A program made the position numbers and the translations under genes. A stretch of 64,000 nt of DNA, from the NCBI RefSeq assembly GCF_900129245.1, contig NZ_FQUT01000005.1, positions 62,001 through 126,000 of the forward strand, in the 5' to 3' direction. Within the stretch, counting starts at the first letter, position 1; each line of letters opens with the position of its first letter. The notes below the pieces were generated by a model. The model was not told the origin of the DNA. It made no database searches and worked only from the letters and a program-made list of their open reading frames with translations. This DNA is from Chryseobacterium arachidis. Lineage in GTDB: Bacteria; Bacteroidota; Bacteroidia; Flavobacteriales; Weeksellaceae. Positions 44,270-53,603 of the stretch are shown here, piece after piece.

Positions 44270-44629
44270 TTATAAAATGGGATTGTCACCTTCTCCTCTT
44301 AGTTCTCTGTCTAATTTTTCAACGTCATCAAGAGTGGTGTCTAAGTAGAAATTAAGATTAGGGATTACACGAACCTGTTTTGCCATTTTCTGGCCGATGA
44401 AATTTCTGTATGAAGCTTTGTTTTCCTCAATTTCTTTCATCACGGCTTTACGGTGCTCCTGTGGGAATATGCTTAAATAAATTTTGGCAATTCCAAGGTC
44501 TGCAGTTACTTTTACGTCCGAAACAGTTACCAAAATGCTTTGTCTGCTATCTGATGCCTGTTTGCGGAAAAGTTCTGCGAAATCTTCCTGTATAATCTGT
44601 GCTACTTTTCTTTGTCTGTTACTTTCCAT
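44270..44629 (-). CDS. rbfA: Ribosome-binding factor A
   Basis: The 119-residue protein contains QRKVAQIIQEDFAELFRKQ at the start, the DVKVTADLGIAKIYLSIFP strand and the IPNLNFYLDTTLDDVEKLD tail, the KH-like fold of RbfA. It helps mature the 30S subunit. It is transcribed before the LolC/E-type gene with 3 bases between them, and divergent from the epimerase gene. Confidence 0.95.
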   Translation of the reverse strand: MESNRQRKVAQIIQEDFAELFRKQASDSRQSILVTVSDVKVTADLGIAKIYLSIFPQEHRKAVMKEIEENKASYRNFIGQKMAKQVRVIPNLNFYLDTTLDDVEKLDRELRGEGDNPIL

Positions 44630-44721
44630 AATTTATGCAAATTTAGTATTTTTGTTTGAATTGATACTTTGAAATTTCGTTGCTGTATCAAATTTACATT
44701 TTTAATTTATTGAGTAATTTT

Positions 44722-45120
44722 ATGAAACTAGAACATATCGGTATTGCCGTAAAATCTTTAGGAGTTTCCGATGAACTTTTTACCAAGCTTTTAGGAAAAA
44801 AATCTTACAAAAAAGAATCTGTGGAAAGGGAAGGTGTGATAACCTCATTTTATGCTGCCGGAGAAAGCAAAATTGAACTTTTGGAAGCGAGCAAAGAAGA
44901 AAGTCCGATATCAAAATTTATAGGTAAAAAAGGTGAAGGGATCCATCATTTGGCTTTTGGAGTTGAAAATATCATTGAAGAAGTGCAAAGACTGAAAAAA
45001 GAAGGTTTTGAATTTATTTCTGAAGAGCCGAAAGAAGGTGCTGATAATAAATTGGTTGTCTTCCTACATCCTAAATCTACCAACGGTGTGTTGATAGAAC
45101 TTTGTCAAGAAAAGCAATAA
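44722..45120 (+). CDS. mce: Methylmalonyl-CoA epimerase
   Basis: The 132-residue glyoxalase-fold protein begins MKLEHIGIAVKSL with the first metal-binding His, has GEGIHHLAFGVENI with the second, and ends with VLIELCQEK, containing the Glu ligand. It interconverts the two methylmalonyl-CoA epimers, for propionate use. I chose the ATG at 44722 over an upstream in-frame Met at 44680, which would add unrelated residues before the family start. Confidence 0.93.
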   Translation: MKLEHIGIAVKSLGVSDELFTKLLGKKSYKKESVEREGVITSFYAAGESKIELLEASKEESPISKFIGKKGEGIHHLAFGVENIIEEVQRLKKEGFEFISEEPKEGADNKLVVFLHPKSTNGVLIELCQEKQ

Positions 45121-45124
45121 AAAG

Positions 45125-45155
45125 TTTTGTAGTGAAAGAAATTTTGCTATTTTTG
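45125..45155 (+). promoter_or_regulatory. Consensus-like promoter of the tRNA gene
   Basis: TTTTG at 45125-45129 (-33) and TATTTTTG at 45148-45155 (-7, exact TAnnTTTG) are separated by 18 bases. The predicted start of transcription near 45162 is about 20 bases before the tRNA. Confidence 0.7.
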
Positions 45156-45182
45156 CAATCACAAAATTTAACCAAGTTTTGA

Positions 45183-45256
45183 GGTCCTATAGCTCAGTTG
45201 GTTAGAGCACCTGACTCATAATCAGGTGGTCCCTGGTTCGAGCCCAGGTGGGACCA
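45183..45256 (+). tRNA. tRNA with CAT anticodon, probably elongator tRNA-Met
   Basis: A complete cloverleaf: acceptor stem 45183-45189 with 45249-45255 (two G-T pairs possible), anticodon stem cctga/tcagg around the loop ctcataa (anticodon CAT at 45217-45219), a T loop ttcgagc, and discriminator A at 45256. CCA is not encoded. A CAT anticodon may be Met or, after lysidine modification, Ile2; the D and variable regions resemble elongator Met. A terminator hairpin follows. Confidence 0.93.
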
Positions 45257-45265
45257 CAATAAATC

Positions 45266-45297
45266 AAGCACTTACAATCTGTAGGTGCTTTTGTTTT
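45266..45297 (+). terminator. Terminator after the tRNA
   Basis: An 11-bp stem (45266-45276 with 45280-45290, one G-T pair) with a three-base loop is followed by TTGTTTTG. Confidence 0.82.
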
Positions 45298-45474
45298 GTA
45301 AGAAAATCAACTTTATGGTAAGCACGAGTGAACTTAACGATAAAAATAATTTCTGTAAAGACTTTCATCAGATAAGAATTATTGTGTTTCATGCTTGAGT
45401 TTGTTTCTTAAAGAGATCCGCAAAAACCATAAATATCTTTTCATTATCTTTACAATACAATTAAAAAACAAAAA

Positions 45475-46239
45475 ATGTCTATAACAAACGAAGCTGAATT
45501 AATCGGAATGCAGAGAGTCAGTGAAGCTGTTGCTTATACTTTGAGAGAAATGATGAATTACGCTGAGGCTGGGATGACGACGAAGGATCTTGATGAGTTC
45601 GGAGAGAAGATCCTTTCCGGTTTTGGGGCAAAGTCGGCACCACATCTTACTTACGGCTTTCCGGGATGGACCTGTATTAGTGTTGATAATGAATTTTGCC
45701 ATGGCATTCCCTCCGATCATCGGGTTTTAAAGGAAGGAGATTTAATTAATATTGATGTCTCGGCGGAACTTGAAGGATTTTGGGCAGATAACGGAGGTTC
45801 ATTTGTCATCGGAAAAGACATCAATCAGCATCAGAAACTGGTAGAAGCATCAAAAGATATTTTGAAAAAGGCGATTAATACGATAAAAGGCGGTGTGAAA
45901 ATAGCAGACATTGGTTTCATCATGGAAACGGAAGCTAAGAAAAGAGGTTTTAAGGTCATCAAAAATCTTGGCGGGCATGGTGTTGGGCGAAGCCTTCACG
46001 AACAGCCGGACGAATTGATGAATTACAGAAACCGTTTCGACACAAGAAGGTTCAAAAAGAATTCTGTGGTAGCAATTGAAACATTTATTTCGACTGATTC
46101 CAATATCGCTGTGGAGCTGAATGACGGTTGGACCATGGTAGGAAACAAAGGCGGTTATATGGCGCAACATGAGCATACGATTGTGGTTACCGACGGAAAA
46201 CCCATTATTTTAACTGAAATGAATAATATTTTAAATTAA
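45475..46239 (+). CDS. map: Methionine aminopeptidase
   Basis: The 254-residue type I enzyme has the five metal ligands in order: Asp in LINIDVSAEL, Asp in FWADNGGSF, His in GGHGVGRSLHEQP, Glu in VVAIETFIS and Glu in AQHEHTIVVTD. It removes the initiator Met after deformylation. Length is normal. The upstream TATCTTTA resembles a -7 element. A terminator follows. Confidence 0.95.
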   Translation: MSITNEAELIGMQRVSEAVAYTLREMMNYAEAGMTTKDLDEFGEKILSGFGAKSAPHLTYGFPGWTCISVDNEFCHGIPSDHRVLKEGDLINIDVSAELEGFWADNGGSFVIGKDINQHQKLVEASKDILKKAINTIKGGVKIADIGFIMETEAKKRGFKVIKNLGGHGVGRSLHEQPDELMNYRNRFDTRRFKKNSVVAIETFISTDSNIAVELNDGWTMVGNKGGYMAQHEHTIVVTDGKPIILTEMNNILN

Positions 46240-46266
46240 TTTTTAAAATATTCCTGTCAATATATC

Positions 46267-46298
46267 AGCTACTTACAGATAAGGTGAGTGGCTTTTTT
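46267..46298 (+). terminator. Terminator after map
   Basis: A 10-bp stem (46267-46276 with 46284-46293, two G-T pairs) with a seven-base loop followed by five T, 28 bases after the stop. Confidence 0.82.
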
Positions 46299-46396
46299 AT
46301 TTTTAAATTCAAAAAAAATATATTTTTTCCAACCCTTTTTCAAAATCTGACATCTTGATACATAGAAACATTTGTTGAACCTCAAATTCTGTTTTT

Positions 46397-49300
46397 ATGA
46401 AAAATTTATATATAAAGATCTTTCTGTTTTTCCCGATGCTTTGCTTCGCACAGATTCCTACTATTGAAACGGGAGACGGAAAGGGCGGATATGAAAAGAA
46501 TAATCAGGTTGTCCTGCAGAAACTCAATATCGAAACCAAAATTACCGGGAGAATTTCTACCAATATTGTAACCATGGTTTTTAAAAACTATTCAAACCGA
46601 CTGCGAGAAGGAAGAGTAACTTTCCCGCTTCCGGAGGGGGTGAATGCGAGCGGTTATGCTTTGGATATCAACGGAAAGCTACGAAATGCCGTGCCTGTAG
46701 AAAAAGAAAAAGCCAGGGAGGTTTACGAAACCATCAAAAAAAGGAATATCGATCCCGGAATTCTGGAAAAAGTAGAAGGTAATAATTTCAGGACAACAAT
46801 TTATCCGATCAATGCCAATGGCGGAGAACGAACGGTTCAAATCACGTATAATTATGAATTGAAGAAATCCGGGAATTCTTATGAATATTTTTTGCCATTG
46901 AACTACACTTCAGAAATTCCTGAATTTAATATTAAAACAACTGTTTTTCAGAGTACAAATCCTCCACAATTGGAAGAAAAACCGGACGGAAATTTTGATT
47001 TTGTGAAAAATGGAAACGTCTGGGTTGCCGAAACACACAGAACAAAATACAGACCCGGAAATAATTTAAAAATCAATTTTCCTCAGAATAACGACAGTCA
47101 AAGTGTTTTGATTCAGAAAGCTTTGGGTGACTCGTCTTATTTTCTTGCAAATATCGCAGTTAATTCAAATGAAAGAGCCAAAAAACTTACTAATAAACTG
47201 GCAATTGTCTGGGATAATTCCTTGAGTGGAAAAAAGCGGGATCATTCTAAAGAGTTAAGTTTGTTGGAAGAATATTTTAAAACGAATAATAATCTAAATG
47301 TAAAAATTTATTTCCTTAACAACACTTTTGAAGAAGGGCAGGCTTTTAAAATTAATGATGGAAACTGGAACGAATTAAAAGCTTATTTATTAAAAACAAC
47401 CTACGACGGAGGAACAGATTTCGGCCAATTGAAATCTATAAGAGAAGATGAGATTTTATTCTTCACAGACGGATTGTCTTCTTTTGGAGAATTGAAATTA
47501 AGCTGGAACAAACCAACTTACACGATTTCTTCTTCTAATAATGTGAATTTTAATCAATTGAAATTCATCAGCAATAAAACAGGCGGAGAATTTTTAAACT
47601 TAAGCGAAAATGATCCTAAAAAAGAAGTGAAAAAGCTTTTGTCCCAACCTTTGAAATTTTTAGGGATTGAAAACAATGCTCAGCTTTCTGAAATATATCC
47701 TTCTTTAACACAAACGGTTTCTCAGGATTTTTTACTGACAGGGATTTTAAAGGGAAATCAGACAACGGTAAAAGCAAAATTCGGGTATGGAAATGAAGTG
47801 ACAGAAACAAAAGTCATTACTTTAAATTCGAACGAACAGACAATTAAAGATTGGGAAATTTCAAAATTCTGGGCTCAAAAGAAACTGAACGAACTGGAAA
47901 TTTTTGAGAAAGAAAATAAAAATGATATTAAAAGTTTAAGCAAACAATTCGGCTTGGTAAGCAACAATATGAGCTTAATGGTGTTGGAAAATGTGGAAGA
48001 TTATGTTCGGTATGATATTGCTCCGCCCGCAGAATTGAGAACTCAGTTCAATGAAATCGTAAAAAACAACAGAGCTGCAAAAGATGAACGTGTAAAAGAT
48101 TTGATGAATGATGCCGAAAGAATGACACAAAATCTTAAAGAATGGTGGAAAAAAGAATATAATCAAAAACAAAAATCAAAACGTTATCCGGAACCCGATT
48201 ATGATCCTGGAAGAATGGATTCTGCAACAGGAAGAAGAATTAGGATTGAAGAAGTTGTTATAACAGGAGTTGCTCAGGAAGGAGTGAAAGCGCCTGTTTA
48301 TACTCCGCCACCAGTTGCAAATGCTGCCCCGCCTGCGCAGGTACAGGCTGATAAAGCTGTAGAAATTAATGCATCTTCAGATCGTCAGTCTAATGAGATA
48401 GAGGAAGTGGTAATGTATGGTTTCAATAAGGTTGTAAGAAAAGAAGCGCAAACTTCTTCCTCAGTAAGCGCCACTTCTGAGCCACTGATTGCATCGAATA
48501 ACTCTGTTCGGGTTCTTGAAGGCAGAACTCAGGGAATAGCAGTGAATTCCGGATGGGCTTCGCAAACGGATTCAGTGAGAACTCAGGAAATTTCGGAGGT
48601 GGTGAGTTCAGGAAGAATCAACATGATTGAGGTACAATCGGACGCTGATTACATGAAGCTTTTTGAATCGGTAAAAAATGCAGAAACAATTTATCAGATT
48701 TATCTTAAAAACAGAAACGATTACGAAAACCTGCCTCAGTATTATTTTGATGTCGCCCAGCTGCTTTTTAAAAATAATGATAAAAAATCGGGGATAAAAG
48801 TATTAAGTTCGATTGCAGATCTTGATATTGAAAATGAGGAACTGTACAAATTATTGGCGTATAAATTAAAGCAGGCTGAAGCATATGAAAAAGAACTTTT
48901 CGTTACTCAGAAAGTATTGGAATGGCGGCCTTTTGATCCTCAAAGCTACAGAGATTATGCATTGGCTTTGGAAGATAACGGACAATATCAGCTGGCTTTG
49001 GATAATTTATATAAAGTTCTTACACAATCTTATACGAGAGAACTGGCAGATCGTGATGATGGAATTGAGGAAACAGTCATCATGGAAATCAATGAACTCA
49101 TCAGTAAATACAGAAATAAACTCGATCTTAAGCAGATTAATCCAAAAATTATTACAGATCTTCCGGTAAACATCCGAGTGGTCATCAACTGGAATAAAGA
49201 TGACACTGATATTGATCTTTGGGTAACCGATCCTAATAACGAGCGATGCTACTACAGTCACCCGGAAACTGAAATCGGAGGAAGGCTGAGTAATGATTTC

Positions 49301-49543
49301 ACGAGAGGTTTCGGCCCCGAACAGTTTTTACTTAAAAAAGCGATCAAAGGCAAATATAAAATCCAGACCAATTTCTTTGGAGAAAGACAGGTAGGAATTG
49401 CCGGGCCAACGGCTATTATGGCCGAAGTATACATCAATTATGCAACCGGCAGACAGGAAAGAAAAATAGTTGTATTCCAGAATCAGAAAGAAAATGAACG
49501 AGGCGGTGACAACGGAATCCTGATCGGGGAATTTGAGTTTTAA
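46397..49543 (+). CDS. VIT/VWA protein with TonB-plug-like insert, TPR and DUF2135
   Basis: A 1048-residue secreted protein (signal MKNLYIKIFLFFPMLCFAQ). Residues about 20-150 form a VIT domain (EGRVTFPLPEGVNASGYAL, REVYETIKKRNIDPGILE). A VWA-like domain follows, with DNSLS near 275 as the metal site. Residues about 610-740 carry IEEVVITG and IEEVVMYGF and a stretch (SSSVSATSEPL ... VLEGRTQGIAVNSG) very like the plug region of SusC-type TonB receptors. TPR-like helices (about 760-905) and a DUF2135 domain (about 920-1048: VVINWNKDDTDIDLWVTDPN) end it. VIT/DUF2135 proteins are envelope or periplasmic of unclear role. The chimera is unusual. Confidence 0.82.
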   Translation: MKNLYIKIFLFFPMLCFAQIPTIETGDGKGGYEKNNQVVLQKLNIETKITGRISTNIVTMVFKNYSNRLREGRVTFPLPEGVNASGYALDINGKLRNAVPVEKEKAREVYETIKKRNIDPGILEKVEGNNFRTTIYPINANGGERTVQITYNYELKKSGNSYEYFLPLNYTSEIPEFNIKTTVFQSTNPPQLEEKPDGNFDFVKNGNVWVAETHRTKYRPGNNLKINFPQNNDSQSVLIQKALGDSSYFLANIAVNSNERAKKLTNKLAIVWDNSLSGKKRDHSKELSLLEEYFKTNNNLNVKIYFLNNTFEEGQAFKINDGNWNELKAYLLKTTYDGGTDFGQLKSIREDEILFFTDGLSSFGELKLSWNKPTYTISSSNNVNFNQLKFISNKTGGEFLNLSENDPKKEVKKLLSQPLKFLGIENNAQLSEIYPSLTQTVSQDFLLTGILKGNQTTVKAKFGYGNEVTETKVITLNSNEQTIKDWEISKFWAQKKLNELEIFEKENKNDIKSLSKQFGLVSNNMSLMVLENVEDYVRYDIAPPAELRTQFNEIVKNNRAAKDERVKDLMNDAERMTQNLKEWWKKEYNQKQKSKRYPEPDYDPGRMDSATGRRIRIEEVVITGVAQEGVKAPVYTPPPVANAAPPAQVQADKAVEINASSDRQSNEIEEVVMYGFNKVVRKEAQTSSSVSATSEPLIASNNSVRVLEGRTQGIAVNSGWASQTDSVRTQEISEVVSSGRINMIEVQSDADYMKLFESVKNAETIYQIYLKNRNDYENLPQYYFDVAQLLFKNNDKKSGIKVLSSIADLDIENEELYKLLAYKLKQAEAYEKELFVTQKVLEWRPFDPQSYRDYALALEDNGQYQLALDNLYKVLTQSYTRELADRDDGIEETVIMEINELISKYRNKLDLKQINPKIITDLPVNIRVVINWNKDDTDIDLWVTDPNNERCYYSHPETEIGGRLSNDFTRGFGPEQFLLKKAIKGKYKIQTNFFGERQVGIAGPTAIMAEVYINYATGRQERKIVVFQNQKENERGGDNGILIGEFEF

Positions 49544-49933
49544 TTAAAACCATAAACTTGTTTAAACTTTTTATTTAACCACAAAAGACACAAAAGATTT
49601 AGATAATGTGTTTAAAGTTTATCATTAAATTGACATAAAAAGAACACATAAGTTTAAAAAAAATCTTTGATTTTTATTCTTTTGAGAGCTTTTATTATCT
49701 GATAATAGCTGGAAGAATATCTTTTGTGCCTTTTGTGGTTAAATTTAAAATTAGTTTAAACAGACTTTTAATCATAAAAAATAGGTTGTTAAAAATTTCA
49801 AAGTATTTTTCAACCTTTACTGTTAAGAAAAAAATGTTCTACGATTTAGAAACATAAAGATGAGGGTAAAAACACAATAAATTTGAATGTGGAGATGTTA
49901 ATTTAGTCTATGTATTATGAAGATTGAGGTGGG
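49544..49933. repeat. Gene-free spacer with long inverted repeats
   Basis: No gene is visible. Left arm taaccacaaaagacacaaaa plus ga (49576-49597) and right arm tcttttgtgccttttgtggt plus ta (49720-49741) are inverted copies with one mismatch in 22. A second hairpin at 49783-49816 (aggttg ... caacct) may also act as a terminator. A degenerate copy of the first arm pair is near 59050-59107. Confidence 0.65.
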
Positions 49934-49966
49934 AGCGTCTGCGTAATGGCAGGCGCTTTCTTATTT
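49934..49966 (+). terminator. Hairpin before the repeat protein gene
   Basis: A 9-bp stem (49934-49942 with 49949-49957, one G-T pair) with a six-base loop is followed by TTCTTATTTT. It lies in the leader of the next gene, so it may be a terminator of the upstream gene or an attenuator. Confidence 0.6.
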
Positions 49967-50008
49967 TATATGATATTCGTATCTTTTGAAGGATTAAAAG
50001 CAAAACAA

Positions 50009-50341
50009 ATGAAACAGATTTTTATTATTTCGGGCATGCTTTTAGGGTTGCAACTAAGTGCCCAGAAAGTTTTTTCCACCCAATATGCCAGTCAGGCAGA
50101 GCTTAAGGTTTTTGTATGCCGCTATGAAAGTCAGGCAGACCTCAAAGTTTATAAAGTACAATACGGCAGCCAGGCAGAAGGAAATGAAGGCAGATGGTTT
50201 TTTACCCAATATGGAAGTCAGGCCCAAAAGAAAATCTATTTCACAGACACCGAAAGTTCTGCGGATCTCAAAATATTCTTCGTCAAATATTCGAGTTCTG
50301 CGGGATGGAGGAATAATGCTAAAAAACATTTGATGTATTAA
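50009..50341 (+). CDS. Secreted short-repeat protein, DUF6150-like
   Basis: The 110-residue product has a signal peptide (MKQIFIISGMLLGLQLSAQ) and then six repeats of about 15-20 residues with the pattern Y-x-S-Q-A-x-L-K-V-F/Y (VFSTQYASQAELKVF, YESQADLKVY, YGSQAEGNE, YGSQAQKKIYF, TESSADLKIFF, YSSSAGW). This matches the DUF6150 family as I know it, a small beta protein of the envelope with no known role. The Met at 50009 is preferred to the longer frame from 49946, which would begin inside a hairpin. Confidence 0.75.
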   Translation: MKQIFIISGMLLGLQLSAQKVFSTQYASQAELKVFVCRYESQADLKVYKVQYGSQAEGNEGRWFFTQYGSQAQKKIYFTDTESSADLKIFFVKYSSSAGWRNNAKKHLMY

Positions 50342-50627
50342 AGATTTCCTATGTTTTCCAATGGGACACAATGCCAAGTTATGATGGATAATATTACAGA
50401 TCAATACTTTCTAGCCTTCCAGAAGTATTTTCAAAAGGAAGAAAACCTACAGCCGATACTCCTTGTATCAATCTAATCGGACTCCGTTTGCATTGAATTA
50501 AGAAGAGGTAAATTGCTTTTTTATTTTGCATTAAATTTATAATAAAGAGACTTTCAAGTCGTTTATCATACCACATTTATATGATTTTCAAGAATATTAT
50601 ATTATTTTTAAGAAATCAAATGAATTT

Positions 50628-51224
50628 ATGGTAATAAAAGAAGATTTACTCCTTCAATACGGTGGTGAAACTTTACAGTATCGCCCTAATGATTTCATTT
50701 TTAAAGAAGGTTCCCATGCAAAGTACTATCTTCAGATAAAATCTGGTACTGTTAAAATGAGTGTAGCCAATATGAGCGGAAAAGAGCTTTTGTATGGCTT
50801 ACCCTATGAAGGTCACTGTATTGCGGAATCTTATTTATTTACAGATCTAAAATATCCGTTTAATGCTATAGCCATTTCAGACTGCGAAATTATAAGATTG
50901 GAAAAATATAAATTGATGAGTCTGCTTGAAAATACACCGGAGTTATTATTATCCCTGTATGCCTATACTGCCAAAAGAATACATTATAAAAATCTTATAC
51001 TTGCAACACTTGGGATTTCAAGTTCAGTAGATCGGCTCACTATACTGCTTGATTATATTAAGGGGTTTTATACGGATCAGAATAGAGAACGGTTTCAGAT
51101 TCCATATACAAGGCAGCAGCTCGCTTCATTATCAGGATTGAATATTGAGACCGTAATAAGAGCAATAAAAAAAATGGAATCTCAGAATTTATTACAAATC
51201 ATCAACGGTAAAATATACTATTAA
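50628..51224 (+). CDS. Crp/Fnr-family transcription regulator
   Basis: The 198-residue protein has a cyclic-nucleotide-binding-like beta-barrel (about residues 10-110, FKEGSHAKYYLQIKSGTVKM), a dimerisation helix, and a C-terminal winged helix-turn-helix (YTRQQLASLSGLNIETVIRA at about 165-184). It lacks the Cys set of Fnr and the classical Arg-Ser cAMP contacts are not evident, so the signal is unknown. It stands alone. Confidence 0.9.
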   Translation: MVIKEDLLLQYGGETLQYRPNDFIFKEGSHAKYYLQIKSGTVKMSVANMSGKELLYGLPYEGHCIAESYLFTDLKYPFNAIAISDCEIIRLEKYKLMSLLENTPELLLSLYAYTAKRIHYKNLILATLGISSSVDRLTILLDYIKGFYTDQNRERFQIPYTRQQLASLSGLNIETVIRAIKKMESQNLLQIINGKIYY

Positions 51225-51758
51225 ATATAAATTACTTTTTATTTTCGAAAATTATAAGAGATCCTAAAACAGATTTCTTAAATAATCGATGATGATCATA
51301 ATACAACTAAAATGATTCAATGTATATTAGAGATAACCATATTAGCAGTGTTTCTACAAAATACAGATTTTTTGAAAGTTTTTTTAACAGAGTTCCTGTT
51401 TGGAATGTAAGAGGAGCCAGTAGTCGGTTAATCAACATATATTGTTTAATGAAATCCGTTCTGCATTTTAATTTGTTTTTCGTCGCTTCGAGTAGATTTT
51501 TGAAAAAAATCGTATCGAGAAGTTTGTAATTTTGAAAATCAATTTGTTCTCGATACATTTTTTCTTCACTTTGTTACGGAAAAACACTTGGACTGACGGG
51601 CCTAATACCAAAATTTTGCAAAATGCACAACGGTTTTTTAATGAAGTAAAATTATAACGTGATATTTCTAGATAATGCGTCCTTAATTTGACACCTTGAA
51701 AATAAATTTTGTAAATTGACGGTCATTATCAATCCGTTTCCGGAAACAATCAGGTCTT
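51225..51758. repeat. Gene-free spacer with dispersed palindromes
   Basis: This 534-base stretch has no convincing gene. It contains an imperfect palindrome at 51486-51522 (cttcgagta ... tatcgagaag) and a matching ttctcgatac at 51548-51557. This resembles the kind of dispersed repeat seen between flavobacterial genes. Short frames on both strands are of low complexity. Confidence 0.55.
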
Positions 51759-53603
51759 ATGAAAATTCACAACAGGAAAAAGTATCTCAGTTTTTTAAAA
51801 TTTAAAAGGGATTTTCAAAACTTTGGTTTGGAAAAAGCACGCAGTTATGAACTGATACTTCATTGGCTGAATAACAGATTAAGCCGAAACCAGTTTCTTG
51901 TATTATCGGGAATTTTGGTAGGATGCACAGCCGGCTTGGCAGGTGTTTTACTGAAAACCCTAGTTCATAATATTCATCATTTTATTACCACGAAAGTTCA
52001 TTTCGAATATCAGATTCTTTTTTATATTATTTTTCCTTTTTTGGGAATTGTGTTAACGACGCTTATTGTTTTAACAATATTTAAAGGGCAGGACAGAAAA
52101 GGGATCGGTGCGATTTTATATGAAGTAGCACAAAATTCAAGTATTGTTTCTTCGGTGAAAATGTATTCACAGATTGTTCAGAGTGCGGTTACGGTTGGGC
52201 TCGGCGGTTCTGCTGGTCTTGAAAGTCCGATTGCGGTAACGGGAGCAGCAATTGGCTCTAATTACGCACAAACGTACCGATTAAGTTATAAAGAAAGAAC
52301 CTTATTATTGGCCGCAGGAGCCACTGCGGGAATTGCCTCAGCGTTTAATGCGCCCATAGCAGGAATTATGTTTGCCTTTGAAATTTTGTTAACGGGGGTT
52401 GTTTTTACAGATTTTATTCCTTTGGTGGTAGCTGCAGTGTGTGGGAGTCTGTTGTCGAGAATATTGTTGCAGGAAGATGTACTTTTCAGGTTTTATACAA
52501 GAGAAGCCTTTAATTATAAAAATGTTCCGTATTACCTGATTTTAGGGATTGTAACAGGATTATACGCAAGATATTTTGTGGTGATCTCTCAGAAAGTTGA
52601 GCATTTTATTAAAGAATTAAAGCTGTCTCGTTTAAGAAAGGCAATGTTTGGCGGTGCAGTTTTATCTTTACTTTGTGTGCTTTTTCCGCCTTTGTTTGGG
52701 GAAGGGTATGAAACCGTTAAAGCTTTTACAAATGGCGATACCCATAGAATTATTGAAAACAGTTTTTTCAGATATTTTGAAATTAAAAATTTTACCATTA
52801 TCATCTTTTTGGTTCTCGTTCTTTTACTGAAAGCTTTTGCGACATCGTTTACGATTTTCAGTGGAGGAAACGGCGGTAATTTTGCCCCTTCACTTTTTGC
52901 AGGCGGAACGGTAGGGTATTTATTTGCAATTATCTGTCAACAGATCGGCTTTACGGAAGTTCCGGTGACCAATCTTGTTTTGGTAGGAATGGCCGGGGCA
53001 ATGAGCGGTGTAATGTATGCGCCGTTAACAGCCATTTTCCTGATCGCAGAATCCAGTTTCGGGTATGATCTTTTTATTCCTCTAATGATCGTTTCTATTA
53101 TATCTTATTTAATTGCAAAATGGTTCTCACCTATCTCTCCGGAACTGAAATCATTGGCAGATCAGGGAAAGATTTTCACCAATAAACATGATAAAAATAT
53201 ATTGTTTTCATTAAAAACAGATGAATTTATCGATCGATATTCTCAGACAGTTCATGAAAATGCACCTATTACAGAATTATTTGATAGGGTAAAAAATGGA
53301 GACAAAAATATTTTTGCCATCACCGATGAAAAGAAAAAACTGAGAGGAATTTTAACATTAGATGATATAAGGCCTTATCTTTTCACGAATGATGAGGTTT
53401 CGGTAACCATTGCTCAGATTATGAAAGCTCCTCCGGCGGTTATCCATCCTGAAGATCAGCCACTGAATATTCTTCAAACTTTCGATGATACAGGAGTCTG
53501 GAATTTACCTGTTGTAGATAACAATAATCAATTTATCGGGTTTATTTCTAAATCTTCTATATTAATGAGCTACAGACAACTCTTGAAAGAATATTCCAGT
53601 TAA
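51759..53603 (+). CDS. ClC chloride channel/antiporter with CBS domains
   Basis: The 614-residue protein has a membrane core (about residues 45-450) with the ClC selectivity motifs GGSAGLESP, GATAGIASAFNAPIAG and GGNGGNFAPS and a pore-helix stretch MAGAMSGVMYAPLTAIFL. Two CBS domains follow (about 475-614). The N-terminal tail of about 45 basic residues is probably cytoplasmic. The position matching the proton-glutamate (GLESP) is conserved, which favours an antiporter. It is a single gene. Confidence 0.94.
   Translation: MKIHNRKKYLSFLKFKRDFQNFGLEKARSYELILHWLNNRLSRNQFLVLSGILVGCTAGLAGVLLKTLVHNIHHFITTKVHFEYQILFYIIFPFLGIVLTTLIVLTIFKGQDRKGIGAILYEVAQNSSIVSSVKMYSQIVQSAVTVGLGGSAGLESPIAVTGAAIGSNYAQTYRLSYKERTLLLAAGATAGIASAFNAPIAGIMFAFEILLTGVVFTDFIPLVVAAVCGSLLSRILLQEDVLFRFYTREAFNYKNVPYYLILGIVTGLYARYFVVISQKVEHFIKELKLSRLRKAMFGGAVLSLLCVLFPPLFGEGYETVKAFTNGDTHRIIENSFFRYFEIKNFTIIIFLVLVLLLKAFATSFTIFSGGNGGNFAPSLFAGGTVGYLFAIICQQIGFTEVPVTNLVLVGMAGAMSGVMYAPLTAIFLIAESSFGYDLFIPLMIVSIISYLIAKWFSPISPELKSLADQGKIFTNKHDKNILFSLKTDEFIDRYSQTVHENAPITELFDRVKNGDKNIFAITDEKKKLRGILTLDDIRPYLFTNDEVSVTIAQIMKAPPAVIHPEDQPLNILQTFDDTGVWNLPVVDNNNQFIGFISKSSILMSYRQLLKEYSS

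Noticed and set aside
50394..50576. 60-codon minus-strand frame upstream of the Crp-family gene
   Set aside because: No recognisable domain, no promoter and low-quality start; kept as non-coding.
51307..51558. 83-codon minus-strand frame and a 69-codon plus-strand frame
   Set aside because: Both cross a palindromic repeat, lack recognisable features and overlap each other; more likely non-coding repeat DNA.
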